A program made the position numbers and the translations under genes. The notes beneath the pieces were generated by a model. The model worked only from the letters and a program-made list of their open reading frames with translations. It searched no databases and was not told the origin of the DNA. Of a stretch of 64,000 nucleotides of DNA, positions 46,475 through 60,000 are shown piece by piece; position 1 is the stretch's first letter, and each line of letters begins with the position of its first letter. Source of the stretch: Lepidodermella squamata (lineage: Eukaryota; Gastrotricha); contig JBLDXI010000029.1 in the NCBI GenBank assembly GCA_047495785.1, positions 682,001 through 746,000 of the forward strand, written 5' to 3'.

Positions 46475-49400
46475 GTCCAAAGGAACAGCGTAAGAGCTTA
46501 ACATCCGCGTGGTTTGGTACAATCAACTCACGGTGGGACCGAGGTGGGACTCGATCCTTGTTCCGTAAAATCATAGGAGTTGAACCAAGTCCAAGCGACA
46601 TCCCTTAGACTCCAGTACCTATAATCTTATAGCCGAAAGACCTAAGATTTTCATCCTGTTCAATCTCTTCAACTCCGTTTGGAAGTGGGATTTTTACTTC
46701 CCACCATTTAACCTTGTTTCATTTCTCGACTGAACTTTCTCAGGTTTTCCAGGCCCTGAAATGGGACATCATAAAATTCCTGAAAATGCCCTTGTTTGTT
46801 GATGGTATCGAACTCGAATTGTATCGAACGAAACAATAACGCGAAAAAAATCGCGCGCGCAACTCATTCCATTGTGCGTTATTGCTGTAATATATTATTA
46901 TTGTTGCGCATTCCACTCATAAAACAACAAAATTCGCGCATCTTCCACACCGCCAAATGATTAAGAGAGCGAGTGAGTGAGTTGAACTGGTGCTGCTCTG
47001 CTATAAACTGCCGCGGTAGTAGTAGTAGTCGTAGTCGGAACAACATCAGCGAGCGTTGTGTAAACTAATAAAATTCGCGTTAAATATCAGTCGGCACGCG
47101 GCTCGAATGAAGATAAAAACGCCGGGCACATGGCCCGTGTTGTTTCGAAGCTCAATATAATAGCGCATATAATAGCGATGAAGGCTTCGTCCAAAGTGAG
47201 CGAGCGTAAAAACGATAACACACTGAAAGATGACTGACTTGTGCGCGTATAATTGTGCGCCGGGATATTATAACGCCCCGTCTCGATTATTAAGTGCCGC
47301 CGTGTTGTTTCAGCCGTGGTGCTAAAATTGCTGCTGCGCGAGAACTTTCTATCGCGCGTAAATTTCAAACAACAACGCGCGCGCCTAAAAAGCAAACATG
47401 CCGATATAATATTGCGCGCGCGTTTTCATTATTATTATTATCGTTTTCAATCAAAGATACCAGACGCGAAATTATTATTTTTTGGCGCCGATAGACTTCG
47501 ATATAGATACTACTATATACCTCTGATGTGTCTCGTACCGAATTTTTTTTTCATGATATCATATGCGCATCCCCATTCATATTCCGACGCGTGGGGGAAA
47601 ATTTGTTATTTATACTATAATAATTATAGCTTTATTCAAGTCTCGCCATCAGCAGCTTTACTGTGCGAATTTTAGTCAATTCGATTGATTTTTTTGCGTA
47701 TTTCATTTTAATCGTTTTTGTCGCAAAGTCAAGGCACTTGTTGAATCGGATGAAAGCTATTCTCGGAGCGAATTATATACTATTTTTCGCATATAAAATT
47801 TGTTTATCCCTGACGTTTAAGGTCAAAAGTTTGACCCTCTCGAACATTTTAACTGCTTTCATTTGGTTGAAATCGATTTTTGCGATTTTGATAAACCGAA
47901 AACGCATTTTCCGACACACTTTTTCGATATTGACTAGAAATGTTGGGATTGTCCATCCGATTTTTCTAGCTTTTCGCTACTAAAGTTTTCAAGGTCATTA
48001 TCGTGAATAATGCTTCTTAGTATAAACATATCAAATATCGGCTATTTTTAGAGAAGGAATTTTCAAGACTTTTGTGCCGTTTGAGAGCCAAAGTCTAGCT
48101 TTAATTAACGTATTTTCTAGAAAGAACACGTTTTCTCCCATGACTTAAAAACAAAATGGTGATGATTCAGGTGGAAGGTTAAGGTGGATTTTTTATAATT
48201 GTGACTTCTAAATAGGAGAAAAGCCATCTTGGATTTTACCATGTCCCGTTTCAGCTTTATCTTCGAACGGTCAATCGCAAAGGGGGAAAGGTTTCTGGTA
48301 TCAGCTATATCCAAGATTGCAGAAATCGTCCCTTCGCCATACATTTTCTTGTTGATTTTCTTCGAATTTTTATAAAACAACATCAGAGTTTTCGCCCCTG
48401 TGAATCAAAAAATGTATTCTTTATATTTCCTTACTTCTGAAACCTTTATTTGGGATTTTTTCACCTCCCAGCTGAGAGAGGCTTGTATATTCTCTTGAGA
48501 ATCCTCGGGGTCAAGTGGCTTGTTTTTTTATGTAATTTCGCAGATGAACACGAAAAAGCTGAAAAAATGCGTCGTTTTTTATCTCTAAAATTCAGTGCAA
48601 TGGATGCGAAGTGGGATTAGCGAATGATCACACACCCTATCACTTGCGATTTAGTTCACGTGATTCACGGCTTAACGATCTGTTATTTCCTTCTCTTTGT
48701 CTGAAAATGTCGGGATTTTTTACATACTTGCCATTTGACGCTGTCCCATAGCGCGGCAATTATCGCACTTCTTTAACATTATTTCAAGCACGCACAGTTT
48801 TGTATGTCGATCATATTGTTAAAAAGGGCAACACGAAAAAACGCTAAAATTTCATTTGACGATAATATACGTTTTTATATGAGCGACGCGCAACATCACG
48901 CACGTAATAATAACAACAGGAAAAAAGTGTGTGTGTGTGCGCGCGCGCAAAAAAGTTTGTTATCATTTTTTGTGCGCGCGCCTTCATACAAAAATTATTG
49001 CGTCTACTATCATATCAATACTAATTTAATAGTAAAAATATCAACAAGCAAACATCATCGACGTCACCGATCCGTCACGAGTGAGTGAAGCCGTACTGCG
49101 CTCTAGTTGGTTGGTATGTTATCCGTGTTGTATAATGCGGGGAAAAAATAAGATACATTTACCTATGGGCACCTAGTAATAATAGTAATAATTACGTTTC
49201 CTTGCGGCGCGCCATCTAAATCAAATCAATCGAGTCGCTCAAGTTGCCGCTCGTGCTTTCTTAGCATATCGGTTACACAAAAGCTCGAATAATAATCCAA
49301 CCCACTTCACATCATCCGCTAGCAAGTTATTTCAACTAATAATCGATAGTATACCTGAGACTCCATGCCCATATAGTACTAGGTTGATCATCATAAAAAT

Positions 49401-51059
49401 ATATATAGGGTGTCTAAATTAGCTGGGTATTTTTTGATATACATACCCAAGATTTATACGCACGCGATCATCATGATCATTATCTTTGGCTATCATTACG
49501 CGTTTTTTTCCAGTATTATAATATTATGCGTATCTTTTTTACATTATATGCGCGGCTTTATGATAATAAAAAAATAGAATGTGTGCGCGCATAAAAAACG
49601 CGGTCTGTGCGCTCTTTCATCGCGCCAACTATATGTGCGCGCGCGTTTTTTGCGGCTGTATAACAGCGGGGCCAATAAATCAGCGCAAATGATGATGATA
49701 GGGCGCGGTTGATGCGTTCAACCTCTCTCTCGCTCGCTCTGTTATTTGGCTACAATAATTGTGATTGTTTTTTTTCCCGGCGTTTTGTTGCTGTTACCTG
49801 GGTAAACCCTGTTGGCTTGATTATTTTTCTGGGCATCAGCAGCGGTATGGTTTGTTTTTTTATGAGCTCCTCTATGTCTGGGTAGGCTTTATACCGCCTA
49901 GCCAATGATGCCTGCAGACTTTTATTTGTTATTGTTTTACCATTCAACAAATTAGTTTATGGGAATTTTAGTGTAGAGTATTTTATCGATTTTTGTTCAG
50001 AATTTTTATGGGCATAATTTAACATGTCCGCTCTCTTAATGCTTTTTTTAGGTTTTTACTGAATTTTTTTACGCATTCCACGCAATCCTACGTTTCCTTG
50101 AAAACATGTGTTTCTCATGAATTCATCATTCATCCACACTCTGAAATTCAAGCCGATCCTTAAAAATAGCTGTTTTTACCAGTTGAAAATATCTCGATTT
50201 GACAATGTGTTTCCGCTTTACTTTGGTTAGTATTTTTAGCAAAAATCTGGGTTGAAAAATTATCGAAAATTTAATTAAACAATGTTGAGAGCCTGGACTA
50301 AGCCTGGACATTCAAATATAATTATTGCGGTCGCGCTAAATTAGGGCTAATTGCTAATTATCCGATAGACCATAGACACTACCTCAGAAAAACTGTTTAC
50401 CTGAAACAACAACATTCAAGCAGATGTCGATTGCAAAAACTATAGCGGTCAATTCTTTCATCAGTTTCATACTTTTCTAAAAGCGCGAAGAAAACTTGGA
50501 ATCGTCACATAGATTCTTTAAAAAAAATATTCAAAGTTCGGTGCGGGATTTCTCCGTCGTCTAATGAAGTTGAGTGTCATTTTAAACTTTTTTCTGCTCG
50601 ATTGCCCTTTGCACTATTGTCATTGCACTAATGTCAATGACATCCGCAGATTTGTTGCTTTTATTAACAATTTGAAAATCGATTCAAAAATTTGCGAGGC
50701 TATTCAAATACTTCTCCGATGCGCCAATTCTAAATAAGGTGATCTGGACCCTACAGCAAATTAATTGCTGGGCTTCATAAACTCAATTTTGTTCACCAAT
50801 GCCTCAGTTATCATAAAACTCACAATTTATTCATTTTTGAATTTTGAAATTTAGGTTTATTGAATATTGAACGTGAAATTTTATTTGAAAGAAGGTCAAA
50901 GGATTTATTTTTAATTTTCAAATAATTATTTCCTTTATAGGCTGAAATATTATTTCGGGTTTTATTGGATTTTTCAATTATTTTATTGTTGTTTTTTCTA
51001 TTATTTTCTAGATCTGTTTAGCTTTTAAATTCCGATTTTTGTAAAATTCCACCAGCACC

Positions 51060-54000
51060 ATGGACGACCGGCCGCGAATGGCCCGGCGTCTGACGTCGCC
51101 GGCGTTCGGCCTGGCGCCGGGCGGCGCCGGTGCGGCGACGGCATCGGCCGCCAGCATCAGCGGCGAGCAGCACCGCCACCCGTCGCTGTACGCGCCCCGC
51201 ACGACGCCGATCATGAGCGCGAAGAACAAGTGGCACCAGTTCAAGATGCTGATGCTGCTGCCGAGCATGGCGCCGACGCCCAAGGCCAAGTCTAACTCGG
51301 TTCGCAAACAAGTATGCGCGTTGTCTGTCTAATTTTCCTCTTCCTCAACTTTGCACCATAATTACATTATCGAGATCAGATTAACCTGAATCTCTACGAG
51401 CTTCGCATACCAAAAATACTGGGGGAAAATATCTTTTAAATAGTTTACTCTTGATAATTCCTTTGTCTTGAACCCCATATTTAAGCGATAATTGACAAAA
51501 AATGAATTGGAAAAAAATAAAAAATCTGCTGACATTACGAAAAATAACAGAAAATAACAGAAAAACAGAGAAAGAATCTCGCGATATTAAAAAATTGAAA
51601 TTCTGAACCACTGCTATACAGCATGTCCCTTGAGTTGCGCTAGCAATTGTTCTGATTGCGGATTTTCGCGAACAAATGTTCGAAACATATCGAAATTAAT
51701 CTTGTGAGAAAGCTTTTATCCTTTATCCGCGATTTCAATGTAGAAATTTGATATTTCCCAGAAAAACACCGAGCAACCGAATGTAACCGGTTCGGTTTTA
51801 TCGGTAATTATCGGTATTTCACCTGGCTAGACCTAGTTACTGAAAAGCATTCAAAATTGGAAATACCTAATTGGAGTTTTGGGCTCTAAATTCGTCGGGT
51901 AATTTATAATTCGGGAACCTTTTCTCAACTGTAATTTTCATCCGGAAATGCAAGTGTTAAGTGATGAATAATTTATGAATAGCCTTCCGCAGCTTTTATA
52001 GCTCACATGTGCTAAATTAGGGCAAAATTTCGCACAACTCCGCTAACTTCAAGCCATTGTGCCATTCACACACCTCACACCTGTGCTTTGCGGTTTGAAA
52101 ATTGAAAAAAAATGCACACACATTTTTTCTATTTACCTGCATCGAAAATGCCTATTTTTGCTTAATTTCTGATCTTCCTTAAAAACTTAATTTTCCAGTT
52201 TTTCTATCATTTTTCCCCCTTTAACACTTTACAAACGATTTTTCTTCCTTTTTTGCAGTATGAAGAAAACAAAGTGATGTACAAAGGGCGGAAGCGCAGC
52301 AACTCGGCGATATCGATCCTGTTCGGCAACAACACGAACCACATGTCGAGCCTGGCCGCCCTGCAACAGCCCTACTCGTCGGTGGTGATGCAGCAGTCGA
52401 TCGACTCGCAGCCGCAAATGTCGACGCCGCACAACAGCAGCGAGTCGAGCCTCGCCAATTACAACAGCAGCAGCCACCGCAACAGCTTGACGGCTTTCGA
52501 CGACGAGATCATAGCGATGAATCAGCACCGCCGCCGCTCAACCTCGCCCACGTCGCCGCCTCACCCGAGCAGCCCGCAACCGCCGCCGCTGCCGGCTAGC
52601 CACTCGGCGGTTGCCCATGCGCTGCAGAGCGCCTCGGCCTCGTTGACCAACACGGCGGCGTTGAACCTAGCCATCGCCAGTCAAGCGGAACGGCGCAATT
52701 CGGCGGCGGAGAGCGAGGCGCGGCTGTTGCACCTCATCGAGACCAGCTTAACCGAGTTCAAAACGGCGCTGTCCACGCTGAAACTTCACTTGCATGAGCG
52801 TAAGTGCGGCAGTTTTCACGCTTAACTGAATTCATCTCGAATTTTATTATCACGAGTTCTCAAGAATGCGGTTTACATCTAAGGAATCAATTTTATGCTT
52901 GACTGAATTCAAGACAGGAGCGAGTGTGAAAATTCGGCCCGAATTAGGTTTTCTCGCAATTTTCGAATTTTTGTAGCTTGGGAAAAGTTAGGAGCTCAGC
53001 GTTGTCCACCCGACCTGTACCCGGCCTGTGGACAACTCTGTGGGAGTTTCATCCTTTTTAAAACTTGGAGAAATCAGGAAAGCATCATAGTTAGGTGGCA
53101 TTTTTTGTCTCTTCCCGAGTAAATGTTTCAGAAATATTTTTCCGTTACAATATTTGAGAATCAGAACATTTTAAGATTTTGAGAAAAATATATCCCATCG
53201 AAAAATTGTCCTCGGATGGCCTAATAGTAGAATTATAATTAATTTGAGACTAATATATGAGAAAACAGCCCCTGGATGGTATAGGAATAAGCATAAATCA
53301 CAGCTTTTATGCGGTTTTAGAGAGAATATTTGCGGAAGACGTAGTATTTTTTATTTCCCAAGTGGCATTTCGGGAGTGAGATATGTTGAGGAAAATGTGA
53401 TGAAAACTGACGAAGTTTTGACAGGAATCTGATAGAACAGTTCCACGCCCTCGATTACCGATATATTTCGGCCATTTTTAGGAATTGTATTTCCAATTAA
53501 ATGGCCTCGGCTTTCGATGGTTAACTAGAAAGCCCAGTTTCCCAAGAACCTTATTATGTATAGATAGAGCCCTAGAGGAGGCCAGTTTTGAGGAAAAACT
53601 CACATAATAAGACGAGGCGAAGCCGAGGCTTATTATGTGATTTTTTCCGAGAAACTAGCCGTATCGTGGGCTCTATTTTACATAGTACTCGGGAGGAAGC
53701 TGTTACCCTCTTCGTTTTACGTGGGTAAATACCCCTAAAAAATGCGAAAAATCACATAGGAAGAGTAATTTCACGAAAATAAAAAATCCATCTTAAAACC
53801 AAAAAGCTCAAAATGCGCAATTTGGTTATTCTGAACCGCTTTGCGCGTTGCTAAAAGCACAATTTTTCGGAGTTTCTCATCCAGTTTCTGTGTCTGGAAC
53901 ATAAATAATGAGCGAATGTTTGAGAATCATTCGCTTCAACTCATCTAAGGAGGGATTTCAATTATTTTGATGTTTTCGAAAAATGCACTTTCTATAAGAT

Positions 54001-57000
54001 TCTGAAATAGAAATTTAGGTGACTAGAGGGCTTTTCTCGTGATTGCAAGGTGCTGACCTTGAAGTAAACACTATCAATCTAGCTTTGCTCTACCGAAATA
54101 ATCGGGCGATAGGGCGTTCGACTGTCGCAGCACAATATTTCAATGGTTTTTCTCGCTCCGCTCGAAAAAATTAAAGTTCGATAGCACACTGCCTTCTCGC
54201 TACGCTCGACTCATCTCGCTTTGCTCGATCGAAAACCTTGCCCCGCGATGCTCGCTTTGCTCGCGTTTCACGGCGGGGCAAGGTTTTCGGTCGCTGAAAT
54301 GCATTGCTCGCTTCGCTCGCGTCTTTTAAAAAATCCAACTTAAAAGTGTTATTATGCAAAATTACTATGTTTACTATGTTTACTATGTAGCTTCCTCTAG
54401 AGTACTATCTATTCTTAAAAGACTATTAATCTCGTGGCACCCTAGATATCAGACAAACTCTACTACCAGGTGTTCACCAAGATTTCATAGATCCATGATT
54501 CCAAATCGATCCAAGATGGCTATATATATTTGTATCAAATGGCCTGGATGGCGAATATTTGACATTTCCAAGCGGTCTAATTTAAGGGTACTGTCGAGGT
54601 TCCACCCTAATTAAAGCGCTGAAATTCTCAGGATTGTCCAGATTCTTTCGATTTTAGCTGCTTCTTTCCTTATTCATACCGATACCCTTCATTACCACCA
54701 TTACCGCTAAGATTTTTATCTTTGGCATTTGGTACAATCAGCAATGTGAAAACCCTTTCATGTTGGCTTCCTAGCCTGCTGATATCGGAAAAATCACTGA
54801 TTTGTAAAATCGATCGTTAAATTCGAAAGCGGCTCTGCAGGCTAAAGCACAACTCCCGAACTGACCGCTGAAAGCTCAGAGTGGTGTATAATAGTAAAGC
54901 CTATCGGTTTTAGACACTAAAATCGAAAAATTGAGACTCAAGGGACGATGCGAAACTCGATATTTTGGGTACATCCAGAGCTGCTGCCTTAAATTTTGTA
55001 TTGGAACCCTAAATAGTAGTGACCGCTCACACTTATGACATTATATAAAGTCGTGAAACCAGTCGAAAAAACATTTAGAGTTTACGAAATAGGATAAACG
55101 CTTTCCCCAATGATTTTCTATTGTATGAGCCTTGAGTCTTGAACCCTGAATAAATTGAAAAAATGCGTGAAATATTACAATCCAATCTCGCAGCTCAAAG
55201 TTTATGATAGAATTACATAATTTATTTTCTTTTCCCTATTTTTCTGTAGAAACATATCTGCGGTCTCAGCTCGAATTCGATGTCAATAACTATCTCATGG
55301 CCCTGCACCGGGTCCTTGGCGCGTGTCCAGAAATCGCCCACGCCCCGGACGTCCACGCCCTCGCCAGCCAACTCATGCGCCTCGTCGCCTCAGCTGCTCC
55401 CGAAGGTGAGTGTGACGCATTTTATTCGCAATTTTTTGCATTTTATTCAAATAACACAAAAAAATAATAATAATCTGGCAAATCATTTTATTGGATCTCG
55501 GCCCATTGTTGTTGTGATGACGGTGCCTGGGCTCAAAATGGCGCCACTTGTTAACTTTTTATTGCCGCTCGATCGTGCCTCGATCGATGATGATAATGAT
55601 GATCTTTGCGCTTCTTCTTTTTATTGCGTGTGCGCTGACGTCGGAAAATTCGCGCGCGGCAATAAAAAATGTAATAATACGACTGGCGCTTATTGCTATT
55701 ATAACCATCTTCCTCGTCGTTTTTTTTCCTTCTGGTATCGCGCGCAGGTCTCATCTTCTTCTCGGCCGCCGTCATCCGTTTTATTGTCGCGACGATTTTA
55801 CTATTATGCTATTCAGAAGCATGGCAAATTTGCTTATTGGCGCGGCGATGATTGTGATCGGCATTGATCAGACTCAATGCGTCCGTGCCTCTACACAGAT
55901 AGTTATTAGGATTCAGATAAGAAGCGAACACAATAATAACAATAGCCATCATTATACTGTACTGCTTTTCCCATGGAAAAATCTCTCTCACATACATAAA
56001 GGCTTTCGTAATATCATTCGGAAACCGCTTTCTGCCTCTGATTTCGGCTTTACAGCAGCTCTTACACGGCACTAATAGAGCTTTCAACAACAAATCAAAT
56101 CATAGCTTTCGTTCAATTCTGAGATTTCTGCAGGTCCTCATGTGAAATACGATTTGGGCCTGTCACAAAAATATAATTTTTTTTAGCTGATCGAAAGCGT
56201 TTGCATTTGGTTCCCAGCTAACCGTTAGAGCCCACATTTGATTTTTTGAATATTTTCAAAATCTCAAATTGGATTTCACGATAAATTTTCAAAAATTTCC
56301 GATATTCCGATATAAATTCTACAAATTCCTAAAAATCAAATGTTGCTTTTCAATGAAACATTCTTCTAGAAATTCTGAATTTTTTATCTTGCGGAAATTA
56401 TTTGAAGACTTGATCGCCCAAAATAATATCGCTTTCTCTTCTATCGTTATATTTAGCGCCCATTTTGATCGTAATGATAAGGAAAAATGAGCAGACGCAG
56501 TGAGACGCCACTTGAAGCATCGATTTTCCTTGTCTAGCCCTCCAAAACACACAGGTGTTCTAACAACAATGGTAGCCTGGATGTTATTGATCACCTAAAA
56601 TTACCCGCAAAAATATGTTTTGGCAATATAAGAACGCGCGTGACCTGATTTTGCGGTCCAAAAATATCTGTATTATCTAAATTCAGCAATCAGCTGAACA
56701 CGCATTTATATATCTATACCACAACAGGATAAACGTCACATATTTCCGTGCTGGTAAATTGATAAAATTTTAGCTGTCCAAATTGGCTAAATTTTATTTT
56801 ATTGGCACATGGCACCAAAAAAATGATGATGGTGCAATTGCGACGGTGTGCGTGGGTAAGAAAAAACGCAGTGGCCTAATTTACGTCATTTCGTCTCATG
56901 ATCAGACTGATAGATATAATTGCGCAACTGATGTAATTGCGGCTTTCAATTTCCCGCGCGCTCTACAACATTCGCAACTGATCGCAACTGTAAATAAAAA

Positions 57001-60000
57001 TTGCGCGCGAGAAATACATCGTTATATTCCTGCGCCCTATTTAAAAAAAAACCCCGGTTTTTAAATCGATCTCATCGGGCGATAATAAACCATCGGGTTT
57101 TTTTTCGCTGTATAGATGCGGATCTAAAAAAAAATAGCTGGTCGAGTAGAATAATACAATAACAATTTTTGCGGTTCGAACACGCCGGAAAAAATGCGCG
57201 CGTTTATCGCGCCGCCTTTGATCATCTGGAATCGGTTTTTTCTTAATATAACACGGCTCGGATAATATTATTATTACTATTATATATATCAAGCCTTCGT
57301 TTTTGCGCTCAGCCGCGAGCTACAACATCCCGCTGTTGTTTAATGTACACACCTTCGAAATCGCATGCGTAACATAAGCGAAAGCAATCATGAGAGTTTT
57401 TTCAAGATGAGATGATAGATGAGAGCTGATTTTTGCTGCGATGCGTGCGGCCTCAAAAGTAGCTACAGCAGCTCTAGCGCCAGCAAATTATCATTGGCTA
57501 CAGCTGAATTAGTCAAGCTCTGAGTCGGCTAAAAGCTGGCCATTCGCATTATTATCGATATTATACCTCTCCTAGCTGCTATACGCCAATAAATACAAGC
57601 CTCTCTAATATGTTTGCACGTAATCATCGCGATTGATCACGGCCCGCTTGTTTTTGCGCCGAAAATTGGCCCTTTTTCTGTGCTATAGCAGCTATTATTA
57701 TCATCATTACCTTAGAAAATCGTTGTAAATGCGTTTTAAAGTGATTATTCACGCTTTTGTGATTTGAATTATGCCTATCGCGTCGTGTTTTTTTCGTGGC
57801 CAAAAAACGGGAACAATTTTACGGTGTTAAATTAGCGCCTCGCTGTTCCGTTTCATACCCCGTGTACCACTTTAATTCCCTTTAAATTACTGTCAATCAG
57901 TCTCAAACATTTCTGAAAAAATGTGCTCTTTCAAGATTTTTCTCAAATCTCAAGCTTCAATTCCCTGTGAAATTTTCAGTATAGTTTGAATTGCATGAAT
58001 TTTTAATTTAAATGGAGTAGTGTAGTTCAGTTATCCAGTTCCATTTCTCAGTTTAAGAATTTTTCTTAGGTAATATTAATATTTTGCGGAATTTTCCGTG
58101 AATGATTTGGCGAAAGACCAATTAGGAATTCATTCGATTTAATAGATTGAATTTTTCAGTTCTGATTTTGGGACAATCGTTACTGCCTATAAAATATTCC
58201 CGCGCAAACTCGCAAATTACTGGAAAAAATTACCATGGGATTTTCGAGCGTTTCTGGTTAATTATCTATTCATCGGGGAAATAGCTAGTAAGCCAATAAT
58301 AACTTGAATTGCCGAAATCTGTTTAAAAAATACCTTGATTTTATGTACATTACCGTAATTTAATTTTCGGGACGATAATTTATGAATACATTTGTGTTGT
58401 TAGGAGTTGCGAATTGTGGTGTAACAAGCACCGTAACCGCCGACCGCAGCGCCTCTCCGCCGCCGTCGGCCGTCTCGTCTTCGTCGGCGTCGCCCGAACC
58501 GCCGCCGGCCCCCGCCTGCGCCCCGGCGCCGCTACGCAGCGACGCCGCCCGGTGTGCCGACGCGCTCGCCGTAGTCGTCGTGCGCCGGCTCAGCCGCCAC
58601 ATCTCCGCGTCCATCGTCGGCGAACTGCGCCAGCACATCGCCATCGACGAGGAGCTACCGTCACCCTCCAGTGACTTCCCAATCAGCAGCAGCGCCAACA
58701 ACCGACTGGCGCGGTCCATGAACGACGTGAGCGGCGCCCTGTCGTCGTCGCCCCACGTCACCCTGGCCGACCAGGCGCCCCTCACCCAGCAGACCAGCAA
58801 TGCGACCCTGCAGCAGCAGGACGCGCTGCTGGGTGTGCCCACCCTGTCGGCGGCCACATCCGGCGAGGAGCTCGACCTCATCGTCGGCCGGCTGTGTCGC
58901 TCGGACGGCAGTGTCGAAACCCTGCTCGAGCAAGTCCGCTTCGCCGATCGCTACCTCAAGGACATTGCTTCCTACGTCGAAAAGCGAACCCTATTTTGTA
59001 AGTCAATATTCAAATTTCCGATTTTTGCCAATAGAAAACCTTTTTTAACTATCATTTTAGCTTGGAAATTTAATTTTTTTCCCATAGATGGGTTGGGACT
59101 TGAAGTTTCCTAAAGTTTTGACGCTGCATTAATTGAGGTTCCAGAACTAAACTTGGGAATTTTAGTTCCAAATTTTTCCAAATTTTCCCTTCTCCATCGA
59201 TAGCTATGGGCCCAAAAACGCTGTAAATATTTATATAACTACCTAGTATGTAGGATAAGTTTCGATGTTGTCCTCCGAGACTTCTGATCGGAAAAATCAC
59301 TGGTTCGTAAAATCGATCCTTGGAATCGATATCGATACCGATAAAAGGCCTAAGTGTAAATCGTAAACTGATCAATTTAACGCAAAATCAGTGAGATCTA
59401 TCGGGTAGCTTTATAGTGAAAAAACCTGATTCTAGGAAAGACCTGAACCTCGGAAAAAACCCGATATTTTGGGAAACCTAGACCTGGAGCCTCAAATTTA
59501 GTTCTGGAACCTTCAATTAGGGTCTCTCCAATTCATTTTCTACACTTAGAAATAATTTGCCTAAAATTTTTAAATATTGCTCGTACTTTTAGGGATTTAC
59601 CTGGGAAACCTTCGGCCAATAATTTTATGACAAAAAATTCATTTTTTTGGGAAATTAACTACAATTACCCGAATTCTGCGCCAGTTAGAAAACATTTCCC
59701 AAGTTCATGGAATTTTATGGAAAATTGAATTAATGTTTGCCTTTTTAGATATGGACTATTTGAAGAATCTGAACAAACTGGCGGGCAACCTCAAGCCATC
59801 ACTCGCCAGCTCATCAGCCTCCACAACCGTCCCTCTGCAGTACATCTTCCTACCCCTGGTGCAACACGACGTCGAGTACACGTCACTGGCGCTGCGAAGC
59901 TGCCAGGCTCAGCTTTCCGACCGCGACGGCTTCGTATCGACCGTCGGCGATCGCCGGTCCGAATTGAAGCGAGCCGAGAAAACGATCCAAGACCGGTGGT

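Larger units (their letters stand above)
45320..51059. other. 5.7-kb intergenic region upstream of the RhoGAP gene
   Basis: No coding sequence is recognised. It holds the Kunitz-gene 3' UTR (AATAAA at 45388 and 45464), a degenerate CCCTAA-like tract (45898-45990), a non-autonomous hAT element (46092-46474), and two blocks rich in CGCGCG and ATTATTATT runs (46840-47480 and 48780-49700) that may be regulatory or promoter-proximal. Confidence 0.7.
52800..55249 (+). other. RhoGAP intron 2, with palindromic elements
   Basis: Phase-1 intron. It contains the palindromic segment 53556-53690, a possible terminal-repeat element 53691-54409 with a strong internal hairpin, and R3 copy 1 at about 54781-55015. 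Confidence 0.85.

Noticed and set aside
46497-46620. tRNA-like stretch on the minus strand (GGATCGAGTCCCACCTCGG)
   Set aside because: It resembles a T-arm with its flank, but I could not pair an acceptor stem or find a proper D-arm and anticodon loop. At most a tRNA-derived fragment.
55548-56075. Open frame of 175 codons in RhoGAP intron 3
   Set aside because: Composition reflects ATT/GAT-rich noncoding DNA, it has no domain features, and the host gene's exons skip it in frame.
58360-58933. Long minus-strand frames opposite the RhoGAP Ser/Pro-rich exon
   Set aside because: Low-complexity mirror frames of a GC-rich exon; no family features, and the plus frame joins correctly to its neighbours.
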